Shown here: positions 27,731-36,703 of the stretch, one piece after another | How the letters are laid out: every line of letters begins with the position of its first letter | Numbering within the stretch: position 1 is the first letter of the stretch | Origin: Puniceibacterium sp. IMCC21224 | GTDB taxonomy: Bacteria; Pseudomonadota; Alphaproteobacteria; Rhodobacterales; Rhodobacteraceae | Length of the DNA stretch: 64,000 nucleotides | Assembly: GCF_001038505.1 (NCBI RefSeq) | Contig: NZ_LDPY01000006.1 | Coordinates: forward strand, 1-64,000 | Direction of reading: 5' to 3' | Notes under the pieces: generated by a model | Told to the model about the DNA's origin: nothing | The model's input: only the letters and a program-made list of their open reading frames with translations | The model's database searches: none | Position numbers and translations under genes: made by a program

Positions 27731-28855
27731 TCAGCCGTTTTCCAGCGACACTGGCAGACCAAAACCATGCGCCTTGAGCAAGGCGTGGCGCTGTGCGGAT
27801 TTGAGGTCTTCGGCCACCATTTCCTCACACATTTCCTGCGTGGTGATCTGCGGCGTCCAGCCCAGCTTGTCCTTGGCCTTGGCCGGGCTGCCCAGCAGCG
27901 TCTCGACTTCGGCGGGGCGGAAATACTGCGGGTCGATGCGCATGATCACATCGCCGATCTTGACGCCGGGGGCCTTGTCGCCCTCGACCTTGGCCACGAC
28001 GGCCTTTTCGTTGATGCCCTCACCCTGGAAATCCAGCGTGAGACCCAGATGTTCAGCCGACCATGTGATGAACTGGCGCACGGTATATTGCACGCCGGTG
28101 GCGATGACAAAATCGTCGGGCGTGTCCTGTTGCAGCATCATCCACTGCATCCGCACATAATCCTTGGCGTGGCCCCAATCGCGCAGCGCGTCGATATTAC
28201 CCATATAGAGGCAGTCTTCGAGGCCCTGGGCGATATTTGCCAGACCGCGGGTGATCTTGCGGGTCACAAATGTCTCGCCGCGGCGCGGGCTCTCGTGATT
28301 GAAGAGGATGCCGTTGCAGGCATACATGCCGTACGCCTCGCGGTAGTTCACGGTGATCCAGTAGGCGTACATCTTGGCGACGGCATAGGGGCTGCGCGGG
28401 TGGAATGGCGTGGTCTCGGTCTGCGGGATTTCCTGCACGAGGCCGTATAGTTCCGAGGTCGAGGCCTGGTAGAATTTCGTCTTCTTCTCAAGTCCGAGAA
28501 AGCGGATCGCCTCAAGCAGGCGCAGGGCGCCGATGGCATCCACATCCGCAGTGTATTCCGGTGCCTCAAAGGACACGGCCACATGGCTTTGTGCGCCGAG
28601 GTTATAAACCTCGTCCGGCTGTACCTCGGACAGGATCCGGGTCAGGTTCGAGCTGTCGGTCAGATCGCCGTAATGCAGCTTGAGCAGCGGGCGGGTTTCA
28701 TGCGGATCCTGATAGATGTGGTCGATCCGCTGGGTGTTGAACAGCGAGGCGCGGCGCTTGATCCCGTGGACCTCGTACCCCTTTTCCAGAAGGAACTCTG
28801 CCAGATAGGATCCATCCTGTCCGGTGATACCTGTGATAAGGGCCTTTTTGCGCAT
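27731..28855 (-). CDS. gmd: GDP-mannose 4,6-dehydratase
   Basis: First committed step to GDP-fucose. 374 residues from [20 protein letters not shown] (NADP-binding GITGQDG). [17 protein letters not shown] near 35-51 binds the NADP phosphate region, [15 protein letters not shown] (about 126-140) and [13 protein letters not shown] (about 149-161) hold the catalytic Thr, Tyr and Lys, and [17 protein letters not shown] is a strong family block. Start chosen at 28855 because it matches the family N-terminus; the frame from 28867 adds only four residues. First gene of the minus-strand operon and divergent from the glycosyltransferase at 28994. Confidence 0.96.
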   Translation of the reverse strand: MRKKALITGITGQDGSYLAEFLLEKGYEVHGIKRRASLFNTQRIDHIYQDPHETRPLLKLHYGDLTDSSNLTRILSEVQPDEVYNLGAQSHVAVSFEAPEYTADVDAIGALRLLEAIRFLGLEKKTKFYQASTSELYGLVQEIPQTETTPFHPRSPYAVAKMYAYWITVNYREAYGMYACNGILFNHESPRRGETFVTRKITRGLANIAQGLEDCLYMGNIDALRDWGHAKDYVRMQWMMLQQDTPDDFVIATGVQYTVRQFITWSAEHLGLTLDFQGEGINEKAVVAKVEGDKAPGVKIGDVIMRIDPQYFRPAEVETLLGSPAKAKDKLGWTPQITTQEMCEEMVAEDLKSAQRHALLKAHGFGLPVSLENG

Positions 28856-28993
28856 TCTGCCATCCACTCAACTGTCAAAAATCTATCGGACCTGCCTGCC
28901 CGCACAATTTCCGGGCAGACCACTCCTAAACTTCGCCCGAGCGACTAGCAAGGCTGCCCTGACCGCGCAAGCGTAATCCCCCGACCCGCTCAG

Positions 28994-30415
28994 GTGCCCT
29001 TGCAGGTGGCCGCAGCGCTGCCTAAACTGCCCGGAAAAGAGGCTGGGACAGTGGCAGAACCGGGGATACAGAGTCGCGATAGCGATGAACAGGACCTGGG
29101 CGCAGACGGGATGCTGCGCGATCTGCTGGCGCTGCTTCAGGAGGCTGCCCCCCTTGGGGATCGGCTGCGCCGCGCACAGAGCCACATCGCAGACTGCCCG
29201 CCGTCCGCCCTGACGCAGGTTCTGGGACCGCTTCTGGGCGCGGTGGCGGTGGAGCAGATCCGCGATCACGCGGCACTGTCCGCACAGTTGCAAAAGGCGC
29301 AGTTCCTGGCGCAGCATTTGCGCCCCGCAGGCCCCCTCCAACCCGGGCGGCTTGACGGGGATGCCCGCGCCATGGGTCAGCTTTTGGCCGGGGCGCTGAC
29401 GGCGCTGGCCCCCGATCAGCGCGCTGCGTTTTTCGACGCGCCCGCGTATCTCGGGGCCAATCCGGACGTGGCCGCCACGGGGATGGATCCGCTAGAGCAT
29501 TACCTGTCGAGCGGCGCCGCAGAGGGGCGCAGCCCTGCGGATCTGCACCGCCGCTATCCTGAATCTTACGGCGATCAGCCCGATCCCGCCACGCTGGCAG
29601 AGCTGCTGCGCGTCCAGCGCCCCGGATTTGTCGAGGAATTTCCCGCCGCGCTGCGCGACGCCGCGCTGGCTGGTGCTGCGCGTGACGGGCGCGACATCAG
29701 CGTGATCATGCCCAGCTGGAACCGCAGGCATGTGGTGGCCCATGCAGTCAGCAGCGCGCTGCTGCAATCGCGCGCGCCGCGCGAAGTGATCGTGATTGAT
29801 GATGGCAGCACCGACGGCACCTGCGACCATCTGCGCGCGCGCTTTCCCGAACCACTGTCCGAGGGGCGGCTGGTGCTGATCGAGGCCCCCCATGCCGGTG
29901 TCGCCGCAGCGCGCAACACCGGGCTAACCGCGGCCAAGGGCCAGATCATCGCCTATCTCGACAGCGACAACACATGGGAGCCGGACCATCTGCTGTTTGC
30001 CTGCGCCGGAATATCTTTGGGCGCGGCAGACCCAGAGACAGCGAAGGCCCCGCGCATGGCTTATACTGCGCTTTGTCGTCACAACCTGCGCGATGGCTGG
30101 AGCGACATCCTGTTCCAGCCGTTTGACCGCGCCGCGCTGGAGGCCGGGAATTACATCGATCTCAACAGCTTTGTGCATGACCGCGCGCTGTTCGATACGC
30201 TGGGCGGCTTTGACACCGGCCTGACCCGCTTTGTCGACTGGGACCTGATCCTGCGCTACAGTTCCGGGGAACACCCGGCTGCTGTGCCGGTGATCACCGG
30301 GCAGTATTTTGTCGCTGGAAAGGGGGCTGCCAGCATCACCCATGACGAACCCGCCGAACCCAATCTGGCGCGGATGCGCGCCCGGCTTGCCCGGGACCAG
30401 CCGCGCGATGTCTGA
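28994..30415 (+). CDS. GT2-family glycosyltransferase with an N-terminal NPDVA/HY module
   Basis: Up to 473 residues, starting at GTG 28994; a later GTG or ATG start is possible and the first 100 residues are low in conserved features. A short module FDAPAYLGANPDVAATG...LEHYLSSGAAEGR (about 147-181) is of a type often found in repeats attached to alphaproteobacterial glycosyltransferases and surface proteins. The catalytic GT2 domain spans about 230-440, with ISVIMPSWNRRHVV, VIDDGSTDGT, GVAAARNTGL and AYLDSDN (the DxD site), and FVDWDLILR late in the domain. The gene diverges from gmd and overlaps the small gene at 30408 by 8 bases. Confidence 0.85.
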   Translation: MPLQVAAALPKLPGKEAGTVAEPGIQSRDSDEQDLGADGMLRDLLALLQEAAPLGDRLRRAQSHIADCPPSALTQVLGPLLGAVAVEQIRDHAALSAQLQKAQFLAQHLRPAGPLQPGRLDGDARAMGQLLAGALTALAPDQRAAFFDAPAYLGANPDVAATGMDPLEHYLSSGAAEGRSPADLHRRYPESYGDQPDPATLAELLRVQRPGFVEEFPAALRDAALAGAARDGRDISVIMPSWNRRHVVAHAVSSALLQSRAPREVIVIDDGSTDGTCDHLRARFPEPLSEGRLVLIEAPHAGVAAARNTGLTAAKGQIIAYLDSDNTWEPDHLLFACAGISLGAADPETAKAPRMAYTALCRHNLRDGWSDILFQPFDRAALEAGNYIDLNSFVHDRALFDTLGGFDTGLTRFVDWDLILRYSSGEHPAAVPVITGQYFVAGKGAASITHDEPAEPNLARMRARLARDQPRDV

Positions 30416-30623
30416 TCCCCGCGACCAGTATATTCGTGATCTACAGGTGCAGATGCGGCTGCTTGGCCAGCAGGCCGATGCCATGCGCACCGAACTTGAA
30501 GCGCGCGAAGAGGACATCGTGCGGCTAAGCGCCCTGCTGATCGCCGCGCAGGACGCTGCACGGACCGCAACCCGCCCCACGATTCTGGCCTGGCTGATCC
30601 GGCTGGCCCGGCGGGACACATAA
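30408..30623 (+). CDS. Small coiled-coil protein between two glycosyltransferase genes
   Basis: 71 residues beginning MSDPRDQYIRDLQVQM. Residues 5-50 are strongly helical with heptad-like Leu, Met and Ala spacing (IRDLQVQMRLLGQQADAM), and the tail ILAWLIRLARRD is amphipathic and basic. The ATG overlaps the upstream glycosyltransferase stop by 8 bases and the next gene starts 2 bases after its stop, so translation is coupled. No family recognised. It could tether or pair the flanking glycosyltransferases at the membrane (inference). Confidence 0.6.
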   Translation: MSDPRDQYIRDLQVQMRLLGQQADAMRTELEAREEDIVRLSALLIAAQDAARTATRPTILAWLIRLARRDT

Positions 30624-30625
30624 GG

Positions 30626-32545
30626 TTGGTGTCGTCTATCCCACCCCCCCAGAATGATGACGCGGGTTTTGGCGCCCTGCTCCACCAGAGCGGGCTGTTC
30701 GATGCACTGTGGTATCAGCACCGCTACGGCGATGTGGCGCGGGGGCGGCTGGACCCTCTGAGCCATTACCTGCGTCTGGGTGCGGCTCTGGGTCGCGCGC
30801 CGGGTCCGTTGTTCAACCCGCAGGCCTATCTGGCGGCCAATCCCGATGTGGCCGCCGCCGGGGTGGACCCGCTGCGACATTACCTGACAGCCGGGCGGAT
30901 TGAGCAACGCCCGCTGCACCCCCCCACCAGAATGCCCGATTCCGGCCCGGCGGCCAGAGTGTCCCATCTGCGCGCGCTGCTCGAAACCGGGGGCTGCAGC
31001 ATCGGGCCAGAGGCCGCACTGGGTGAACATGCCCAAAGCGCCGGCCCCGAAGCGGCACTGGCCGCCGAGGTCCTCGCGCTTTGGACATTGCGGCAGGGGG
31101 ACTACGCGGCAGCGCTGCGCTGGTTTGCACGCTGCCCTGGCGCGCGGCTGGATCCGCTGCGGATAGTGGCGCTTGTGCAGGCCGGGGATCGCGCCGGGGC
31201 ACGGCGGACGGCACGGGCGGAGATGCGCAGCGGTGACCTTGATCTGGCGACCACATGGCTGGCGCAACGGCCCGCCGCGCGGCTGGCCTGCCTGAACGCA
31301 GCACTGGGTCGCAGCGGGCTGGCCCCGGTGCGACTGGGGCCGGGTGCAGCGCCGCTGCTCGACCGGCTGATCTCTGCCGCGCCCCCCGCAGCACGGGGCA
31401 CCGATGCCGACGCGCCACTGGTCAGTGTGATCCTTGCCGCTCACAATGCCGCCGCCACCCTGCCGACCGCGATCAGATCAGTACTGGGGCAAAGCTGGCG
31501 CGCGATTGAACTGCTGGTGGTGGACGATGCCAGCACCGATGACACCGCCGCCATCGCCGCTGCGCGGGCCGATGGCGACCCGCGCCTGCGGCTGATCCGC
31601 CTGCCCCGCAACCGCGGCGCTTACGGCGCGCGCAACGCCGGGCTCGCCGCCGCCCGTGGCCGCTATGTCACCCTGCATGATGCCGATGACTGGGCCCATC
31701 CAGAACGCATCGCACAGCAGGTCGGTTTCCTGCACACCCACGGCGGCTATGCCGGTTGTCTTAGCATGCAGGCGCGGATGACGGACGATTTGAAGGTCAG
31801 CCGCTGGACAGGAACCGGCGCACTGATCCACGAAAACCTGTCGTCGCTGATGCTGCCCGTCGACCTGGTACGCGATACGCTGGGCGGCTGGGACCGGGTG
31901 CGGGTCTCGGCCGATAGCGAGCTGTTGCGCCGGGTGCGGCGGATCTATGGCAACCGGGCGGTCCCGGTTCTGCCCGGCGGGCCGCTGGCGCTACAGCGCG
32001 ACGGGACGGGCAATGCCACACAGGATGCGGCCACCGGCATGGGCTGGTTCTACTACGGCGCGCGGCGCGAATATTACGAGGCGCAGCTGGCCCATCACGC
32101 CAGCGCCACCAGTCTGCGCTATGACCCGGATGCGGATCGCCCGTTTGCCGCCCCGGCAATCCTGGACCCCGATTTTGTGCCCGGCACGGTACAGCACCTG
32201 GACCGGGTCTATGCCGGTCTTCTGAGCCTGCGGGATTCGGGCCTCGACACTTTGCTCACGTGGCTCGATGCGGACAGGATTGCGGGGAGGCGTGTCGGGC
32301 TGGTGCCGCTTTACGGGCTTGGGCAGCCGGTCGGCGGGGGACTAAGCATCCATCCGGAACTGCGGGCACGGATCGACGGCGACCGCGTGCGGGTGCTGTG
32401 TTTTGGCGAAACGGCAGAAACCGACGCCCTGCGGTTTCCGCCGGGACAAGAGGCGCTGGCAGATGGGCTGCGCTATCTGCCCGTGGTGCTCCGGGATGGG
32501 CAGCAGGGGCTGCCCCCTGCCCCGCCCGTCGGCGGTGCTGGTTAA
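30626..32545 (+). CDS. GT2-family glycosyltransferase with two NPDVA/HY modules
   Basis: Up to 639 residues, probably from TTG 30626 or the adjacent GTG. Two tandem modules open the protein: FDALWYQHRYGDVARG...LSHYLRLG (about 24-57) and FNPQAYLAANPDVAAAG...LRHYLTAG (about 63-94), the same type as in the previous glycosyltransferase. An Ala/Arg-rich helical stretch follows to about 255. The GT2 domain begins at about 263 with PLVSVILAAHNAAATL, then VVDDASTDDT, GAYGARNAGL and HDADDW (DxD site). The last 80 residues look like a small extra domain. Same operon as the two preceding genes. Confidence 0.82.
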   Translation: MVSSIPPPQNDDAGFGALLHQSGLFDALWYQHRYGDVARGRLDPLSHYLRLGAALGRAPGPLFNPQAYLAANPDVAAAGVDPLRHYLTAGRIEQRPLHPPTRMPDSGPAARVSHLRALLETGGCSIGPEAALGEHAQSAGPEAALAAEVLALWTLRQGDYAAALRWFARCPGARLDPLRIVALVQAGDRAGARRTARAEMRSGDLDLATTWLAQRPAARLACLNAALGRSGLAPVRLGPGAAPLLDRLISAAPPAARGTDADAPLVSVILAAHNAAATLPTAIRSVLGQSWRAIELLVVDDASTDDTAAIAAARADGDPRLRLIRLPRNRGAYGARNAGLAAARGRYVTLHDADDWAHPERIAQQVGFLHTHGGYAGCLSMQARMTDDLKVSRWTGTGALIHENLSSLMLPVDLVRDTLGGWDRVRVSADSELLRRVRRIYGNRAVPVLPGGPLALQRDGTGNATQDAATGMGWFYYGARREYYEAQLAHHASATSLRYDPDADRPFAAPAILDPDFVPGTVQHLDRVYAGLLSLRDSGLDTLLTWLDADRIAGRRVGLVPLYGLGQPVGGGLSIHPELRARIDGDRVRVLCFGETAETDALRFPPGQEALADGLRYLPVVLRDGQQGLPPAPPVGGAG

Positions 32546-32639
32546 CAACGCCTTGCGCGAGCGCCCGGAGGCATGACCAACCGCTAAGACATGCCTTCGC
32601 AAAGTGGCGCCAGATTGCAGCCATCTCCGGAGACCCCAG

Positions 32640-33674
32640 ATGCCCGACAGCTCGGCCCGCCTGTCCCTGCCGTTCCTGATGCCGTCGCAGGCGCAGAAAC
32701 ACGTCACCCACAACACCGCGCTTGAGCGGCTTGATGTGCTTGTGCAGCCGCAGGTCCTTGACCTTGCCGCGACCATCCCGCCCGACCCGCCCGGAGCCGG
32801 GGCAACCTATGTTCTGGGACTTGGTGCCACCAACGCCTGGGCTGGCAAAGACGGCATGCTGGCCAGTTGGAATGACAACGCATGGCTGTTCCTGCAACCG
32901 CAGGAGGGCTGGCAGGTGCTTCTGCTGCCCGAGGCGCGGCTGTACGTGCTGGTCGCGGACATCTGGCAGCCGGTCGCCGCGGCAACGCAGAACCTGGACG
33001 GCATCGGTATCGGCACCGCCTCGGATGACATCAACCGGCTGGCGGTTGCAGCGCCCGCAACCTTGCTGACTCATGACGGTGCCGGGCATCAGATCAAGGT
33101 CAACAAGGCCAGCGCCACCGACACCGCCAGCCTGCTCTACCAGAGCGGCTATTCGGGGCGGGCGGAAATGGGGCTGGCCGGATCGGACGACTGGTCGGTC
33201 AAGGTCAGCGCCGAAGGCACGACCTGGACCACGGCGCTGCGTATTGACGCAGCGTCGGGTGCGGTTGGCATCGGGCCGGATGCGCAGACCGACTACACGC
33301 TGAGCGTTGCGGCGCAGACGGTCGAGCCGACGATCCTCGTACGCAATGCCGGCGGTATCGGTGGCGCCGCTTTCAGGATGATCGACGATCTGTCGGGAGG
33401 GGACTGGAAGTTCAAGACCACCAATGACGGGTCATTCAAGCTGCGCAACCAGACCGACGCCGTGGACCATCTGTCGCTGGATAAAACCACCCGCCGCACC
33501 GATTTTGCCGGCGCCGTGCGCCCGGCCAGCTATACGGTGACCACGCTGCCCTCGGCCGCTGCGGTCGGTGCCGGAGCGATTATCTATGTTTCCGACGCCA
33601 GCGGCGGCGCGGTCATGGCGTTTTGCGACGGCAGCACCTGGCGGCGGATGACCGATCGCGCCGTGGTGTCCTGA
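32640..33674 (+). CDS. DUF2793 domain protein
   Basis: 344 residues. The N-terminal half matches DUF2793: LSLPFLMPSQAQKHVTHNTALERLD at the start, then WAGKDGMLASWNDNAWLFLQPQEGW. DUF2793 proteins are common in alphaproteobacteria, often in phage or gene-transfer-agent tail contexts, and their function is unknown. The C-terminal half (about 150-344) is Gly, Ala, Thr and Ser-rich and beta-like, as in tail-fibre or surface proteins (VGIGPDAQTDYTLSV, LRNQTDAVDHLSLDKTTRRTDF). It follows three glycosyltransferase-cluster genes and converges on repA, separated by a perfect hairpin. A surface or adhesive role is possible but not shown. Confidence 0.8.
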   Translation: MPDSSARLSLPFLMPSQAQKHVTHNTALERLDVLVQPQVLDLAATIPPDPPGAGATYVLGLGATNAWAGKDGMLASWNDNAWLFLQPQEGWQVLLLPEARLYVLVADIWQPVAAATQNLDGIGIGTASDDINRLAVAAPATLLTHDGAGHQIKVNKASATDTASLLYQSGYSGRAEMGLAGSDDWSVKVSAEGTTWTTALRIDAASGAVGIGPDAQTDYTLSVAAQTVEPTILVRNAGGIGGAAFRMIDDLSGGDWKFKTTNDGSFKLRNQTDAVDHLSLDKTTRRTDFAGAVRPASYTVTTLPSAAAVGAGAIIYVSDASGGAVMAFCDGSTWRRMTDRAVVS

Positions 33675-33680
33675 ACCGGC

Positions 33681-33716
33681 AAGGGCCGCACCCAGGGGAA
33701 CCTGGGTGCGGCCCTT
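33681..33716. terminator. Bidirectional hairpin between the DUF2793 gene and repA
   Basis: A perfect 16-bp inverted repeat (33681-33696 and 33701-33716) with a GGAA tetraloop lies between two convergent genes. There is no clear T-run on either side, but the strength and position of the stem fit a shared terminator insulating the replication genes. Confidence 0.7.
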
Positions 33717-33745
33717 GGCCAGGCTTGCGCGCATGTATTTTGCTC

Positions 33746-33789
33746 TCGCGCGGCTTGCGCAAATAGCTTGACTATCGCGCGGCTTGCGC
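33746..33789. repeat. Direct repeat of a 15-bp GC-rich segment at the repA 3' end
   Basis: TCGCGCGGCTTGCGC occurs at 33746-33760 and again at 33775-33789, offset 29 bp, with flanking similarity. The second copy encodes the last residues of RepA (Gln-Ala-Ala-Arg-stop). This looks like a small tandem duplication that left a spare copy of the repA end downstream of the stop. Confidence 0.8.
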
Positions 33790-34794
33790 GCGCACCCACC
33801 CCAGGAACGCCGCATCCGGATCCGACAGTCGCTTGCGCCCCCTGTCAGCCCACCAGGCGCGCCACGCCGCCTCAAGTGCATAGACATCCCGGCCCGGCAC
33901 CAAGGTGCGGGCCTGATCCAGCACCGCAGATGACAGCGCCGGCGCCCCAACCTCTGGAGCCCGCGCCGCCTGCCGGGTAAAGCGCATCAGATCCCCGGGA
34001 TCCTCGCTCATTGTATAATCTGGCAGCAGCGCATCCGTGATCATCCGGCGCAGGGCGGCGCGAAACACCCGCAGCGGCGACGCTGACCCGGATTTCTTGT
34101 GCAAGGTTGCCACGCTGACCCGCCATTCCGGCTGGCGGCCACAATGCTTGCGCGCCAACTCGTAGATCCGCCGCTCAAGCGGCTTGCGCAGGCGGAAATA
34201 ATCCCGGCTCAGCGTCAGCACCGACTTGGCCAGAACCGCGCGGAACAACCAGTCCGACAGCGTCACCGTCACCGAGATCATCCGCCCGCCGCGCGAGCGC
34301 CGCACGATCTCCCAGCCCTCGATCAGGCCGAAACCGCGCGTGGTCTCAAAGCCACCGGTGGCAAGGTTGGTGGTGATACGCGTGCCGGCCAGCCGTTCAA
34401 ATGCTTCCTTGAGGCGGGTGTAAGCATCGCCGCTGGTGTCGCGATTGGTGGCGACCAGCAGATCATGCGCCTTGAGGTGCAATGTGCGGCTCAGCGCGCG
34501 GCCCGCGTTCAGCGCCGCCATCAGCTGGCTGACGCAGTAGATCAGAATGTCCTTGTCGTGGATTGTGGCGCGCCCCTTGACCGATGGCGTAACCTCGACC
34601 TCGGCACCGTTATGTTCGTAATTCAGCACCCGACGATCAGGGCGCGTGCTGAGCGAAAAGATCGGATGCTCCATACTGCCCAGATCATCCTTGGGGCTCG
34701 CCCCGAAGATATCGCATACAAAGAAATCTGCCGTCGGGTGCCGGTCGGGCAACAACCCACCTCCGCCACCCGCGATCACATCTGATCCGGTCAT
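33772..34794 (-). CDS. repA: Plasmid replication initiator RepA (RPA family)
   Basis: 340 residues from ATG 34794, with GAGGA 7 bases upstream; the longer GTG frame from 34833 lacks support. The sequence matches the alphaproteobacterial replication initiator protein A family: DFFVCDIFGASPKDDLGSMEHPIFSLSTR near the N-terminus, then YEHNGAEVEVTPSVKGRATIHDKDILIYCVSQL, LKEAFERLAGTRITTN, and LRKPLERRIYELARKHCG, which forms winged-helix DNA-binding elements. It should bind the iterons just upstream and start replication with DnaA. It is divergent from parA and parB, the usual layout of RepA-type roseobacter replicons. This gene is the main evidence that the window is plasmid-borne. Confidence 0.92.
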   Translation of the reverse strand: MTGSDVIAGGGGGLLPDRHPTADFFVCDIFGASPKDDLGSMEHPIFSLSTRPDRRVLNYEHNGAEVEVTPSVKGRATIHDKDILIYCVSQLMAALNAGRALSRTLHLKAHDLLVATNRDTSGDAYTRLKEAFERLAGTRITTNLATGGFETTRGFGLIEGWEIVRRSRGGRMISVTVTLSDWLFRAVLAKSVLTLSRDYFRLRKPLERRIYELARKHCGRQPEWRVSVATLHKKSGSASPLRVFRAALRRMITDALLPDYTMSEDPGDLMRFTRQAARAPEVGAPALSSAVLDQARTLVPGRDVYALEAAWRAWWADRGRKRLSDPDAAFLGWVRAQAAR

Positions 34795-34907
34795 CTGCCT
34801 GTCCTCGCGTCCTTGCGGCCTGCTCTGCCACACTGCCCCCGGATTTTCTGAGCGACCGTTTTGACAACGATTCTGCTATCGGGGTTTCAGTGACACCCAG
34901 CCTAGAG

Positions 34908-34916
34908 TTATCCACA
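34908..34916 (+). promoter_or_regulatory. DnaA box
   Basis: TTATCCACA, identical to the classical DnaA-box consensus, 21 bases before the first iteron and about 110 bases upstream of the repA start. Its position next to iterons and an AT-rich tract supports a function in origin opening. Confidence 0.8.
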
Positions 34917-34936
34917 GGCAGCGTCCAGCCATGCGT

Positions 34937-34997
34937 CGGGGGATCAGAGTCACTCCAGCGGGGGATCAGAGTCACCAGAACGGGGGATCAGAGTCAC
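34937..34997 (+). repeat. Three 17-bp iterons with 22-bp spacing
   Basis: CGGGGGATCAGAGTCAC is repeated without change at 34937-34953, 34959-34975 and 34981-34997. The period of exactly 22 bp places all copies on the same face of the helix, as expected for RepA binding. A fourth, degenerate copy (13 of 17 positions) lies at 34880-34896, on the repA side of the DnaA box. Confidence 0.93.
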
Positions 34998-35280
34998 CCA
35001 AGCACAAAAATTGATCACAAGACCCCTGAAAAACAAGGCTTTGTCGCCCCTGATGGAATCCCGTAACACATCAAATAACAAAAAAATAACAGCGCTGATA
35101 TGAGTCAATTCCCTAACGCCGCTCTTGCGCAGATGGAAACCAACGGAAATTGCTGAGAAAAGCAGGTGGTGTGCGGGTTTTTCTTTCATGTTCGGACTTT
35201 TGTGGTATCTTTCCGAAAACCGCTAACATAGCCCGAAACCCTCCCAAGGGGATAACATTGGGCAGACCCGAGAGCAGAGC

Positions 35281-36693
35281 ATGAAGCCATCCACAAAACC
35301 CGAAAGCCGGGGCCCCCTGCCCCCCTATTTCAACATCGATCCCGATCTGGCCCTGTCCCATCTGGGTGCCCCCGCCACCACTGCCGCCTTTGGAGAGATG
35401 GCCCGTGCCTGCACTGCGGGCCGCGAGGATCTGGCCAGCCGGGGTCTTGAGGCTGATGGCCGCCGGTCGCTGCGGTTGTTTTCCACCTGGGAGATCACCC
35501 GCTATCTGATCCCGGTCGCCACCGGACATTTCCGCCGGGTGCTAAAGCAGAACCCCGATCTGCCGCAGGGCGAATCCGAAACCGCAGGTGGGGCCAAGTG
35601 GTTCACCCTCGACGAGGTGCTGCGCCTGCGAGCGCATTTCGGCACCGAGGGATCCAAGGCCAAGGAATACCTGCCCTACCGGCCCAAAGGTCAGCCCGCG
35701 AAGATGGTCGCCGTGGCCAACTTCAAGGGCGGCGTTGGCAAGACCAGCACGGCGGCGCATCTGGCAATGTCCGCAGCACTCGACGGCTACAAGGTACTGG
35801 TGATTGATCTCGACTCTCAGGGTTCGATGACCTCGATCTTTGGTGGCAAGGTCGCGGATGAATGGCAAACGGTATTCCCGCTGCTGGCGCGGCATTACGC
35901 GCTGCACCTGCGCAGCGAAAACCAGCGCCGCATGGATCGCGGGGATCCGCCGCAGCCGCTGGATGATACGTTGTCCGAGGCGCTTGAGATCAAGGCGCAG
36001 TCCCTTGTTCAAAAAACCCACTGGCCCAACATCGATCTGATCGGCGCGCAGCTAAATCTGTATTGGGCCGAATTCCAGATCCCGGTCTGGCGCATGGCCG
36101 GGCGGGGATGGAAGCTCTGGGATGCGCTGACCGACAGCCTCGCTGCTGATGGCATTCTGGACGACTATGATATCGTGTTCCTCGATACGCCCCCCGCGCT
36201 GGGATACCTGACGATCAACGGGCTGGCCGCCGCCGACATTCTGCTGGTGCCGCTGGGTGCGTCGTTCCTGGAATTTGACAGCACCGGTCGGTTCTTTGAC
36301 ATGCTGCATTCCACCTTTGGCTCCATCGAAGAGGCCGAAAATATGGCCGCACGCGCCCTGGGGCGCGACGGGCTGTCGTTCCAGTGGGATGCGGTGCGCG
36401 CGGTGGTGACGCGCTATGACGGCGCACAGCAGGCGGAACTGGCAGCACTCATGCAAGCCTATCTGGGGCAGACGCTGTCGCCGCACCGGCAGGATTTCAC
36501 CGCCCTGATCGGTCAGGCCGGGGAACAGGTGCAGGGCATCTACGAGGCGGATTACCGCGATTTCAACCGCGAGACCTATGTGCGCGGCCGCGAGACCTTT
36601 GACGCCACCTATGCCGCGTTCAAGCAGTTGCTGATCGGGGCCTGGCGCCGCGACGCGCTGGCCGATCAAGCCGCCCCGTCGGCAGCAGAATGA
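35281..36693 (+). CDS. parA: ParA-type partition ATPase
   Basis: 470 residues. The N-terminal 130 residues (FSTWEITRYLIPVATGHFRRVLKQ, then WFTLDEVLRLRAHFG) look like the DNA-binding helix-turn-helix of long type Ia ParA proteins, which also repress their own operon. The ATPase core starts with MVAVANFKGGVGKTSTAAHLA, with the deviant Walker A KGGVGKT near 149-155, then VLVIDLDSQGSMTSIF (A' motif) and DIVFLDTPPALGYLTINGL (Walker B). It drives plasmid segregation with ParB, encoded 10 bases downstream. A short spacer with an inverted repeat upstream may be the operator. Confidence 0.93.
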   Translation: MKPSTKPESRGPLPPYFNIDPDLALSHLGAPATTAAFGEMARACTAGREDLASRGLEADGRRSLRLFSTWEITRYLIPVATGHFRRVLKQNPDLPQGESETAGGAKWFTLDEVLRLRAHFGTEGSKAKEYLPYRPKGQPAKMVAVANFKGGVGKTSTAAHLAMSAALDGYKVLVIDLDSQGSMTSIFGGKVADEWQTVFPLLARHYALHLRSENQRRMDRGDPPQPLDDTLSEALEIKAQSLVQKTHWPNIDLIGAQLNLYWAEFQIPVWRMAGRGWKLWDALTDSLAADGILDDYDIVFLDTPPALGYLTINGLAAADILLVPLGASFLEFDSTGRFFDMLHSTFGSIEEAENMAARALGRDGLSFQWDAVRAVVTRYDGAQQAELAALMQAYLGQTLSPHRQDFTALIGQAGEQVQGIYEADYRDFNRETYVRGRETFDATYAAFKQLLIGAWRRDALADQAAPSAAE

Positions 36694-36703
36694 GGAGAGA
36701 GCC

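Larger units (their letters stand above)
34795..35280. other. Probable origin of replication (oriV), with parA control region
   Basis: This 486-base stretch between divergent repA and parA contains a perfect DnaA box, three iterons and then an AT-rich tract (about 35003-35100, with AACAAAAAAATAAC) that could melt first. Closer to parA an inverted repeat TTCGGA...TCCGAA (35191-35196 and 35212-35217) surrounds a possible promoter and may be the ParA/ParB operator or centromere. No gene is supported: an antisense frame at 34950-35189 has no motifs and crosses the iterons. Confidence 0.8.

Noticed and set aside
34950..35189. A 79-codon frame in the origin region on the minus strand
   Set aside because: It crosses the iterons and AT-rich tract, has no ribosome binding site worth noting and no known motif.
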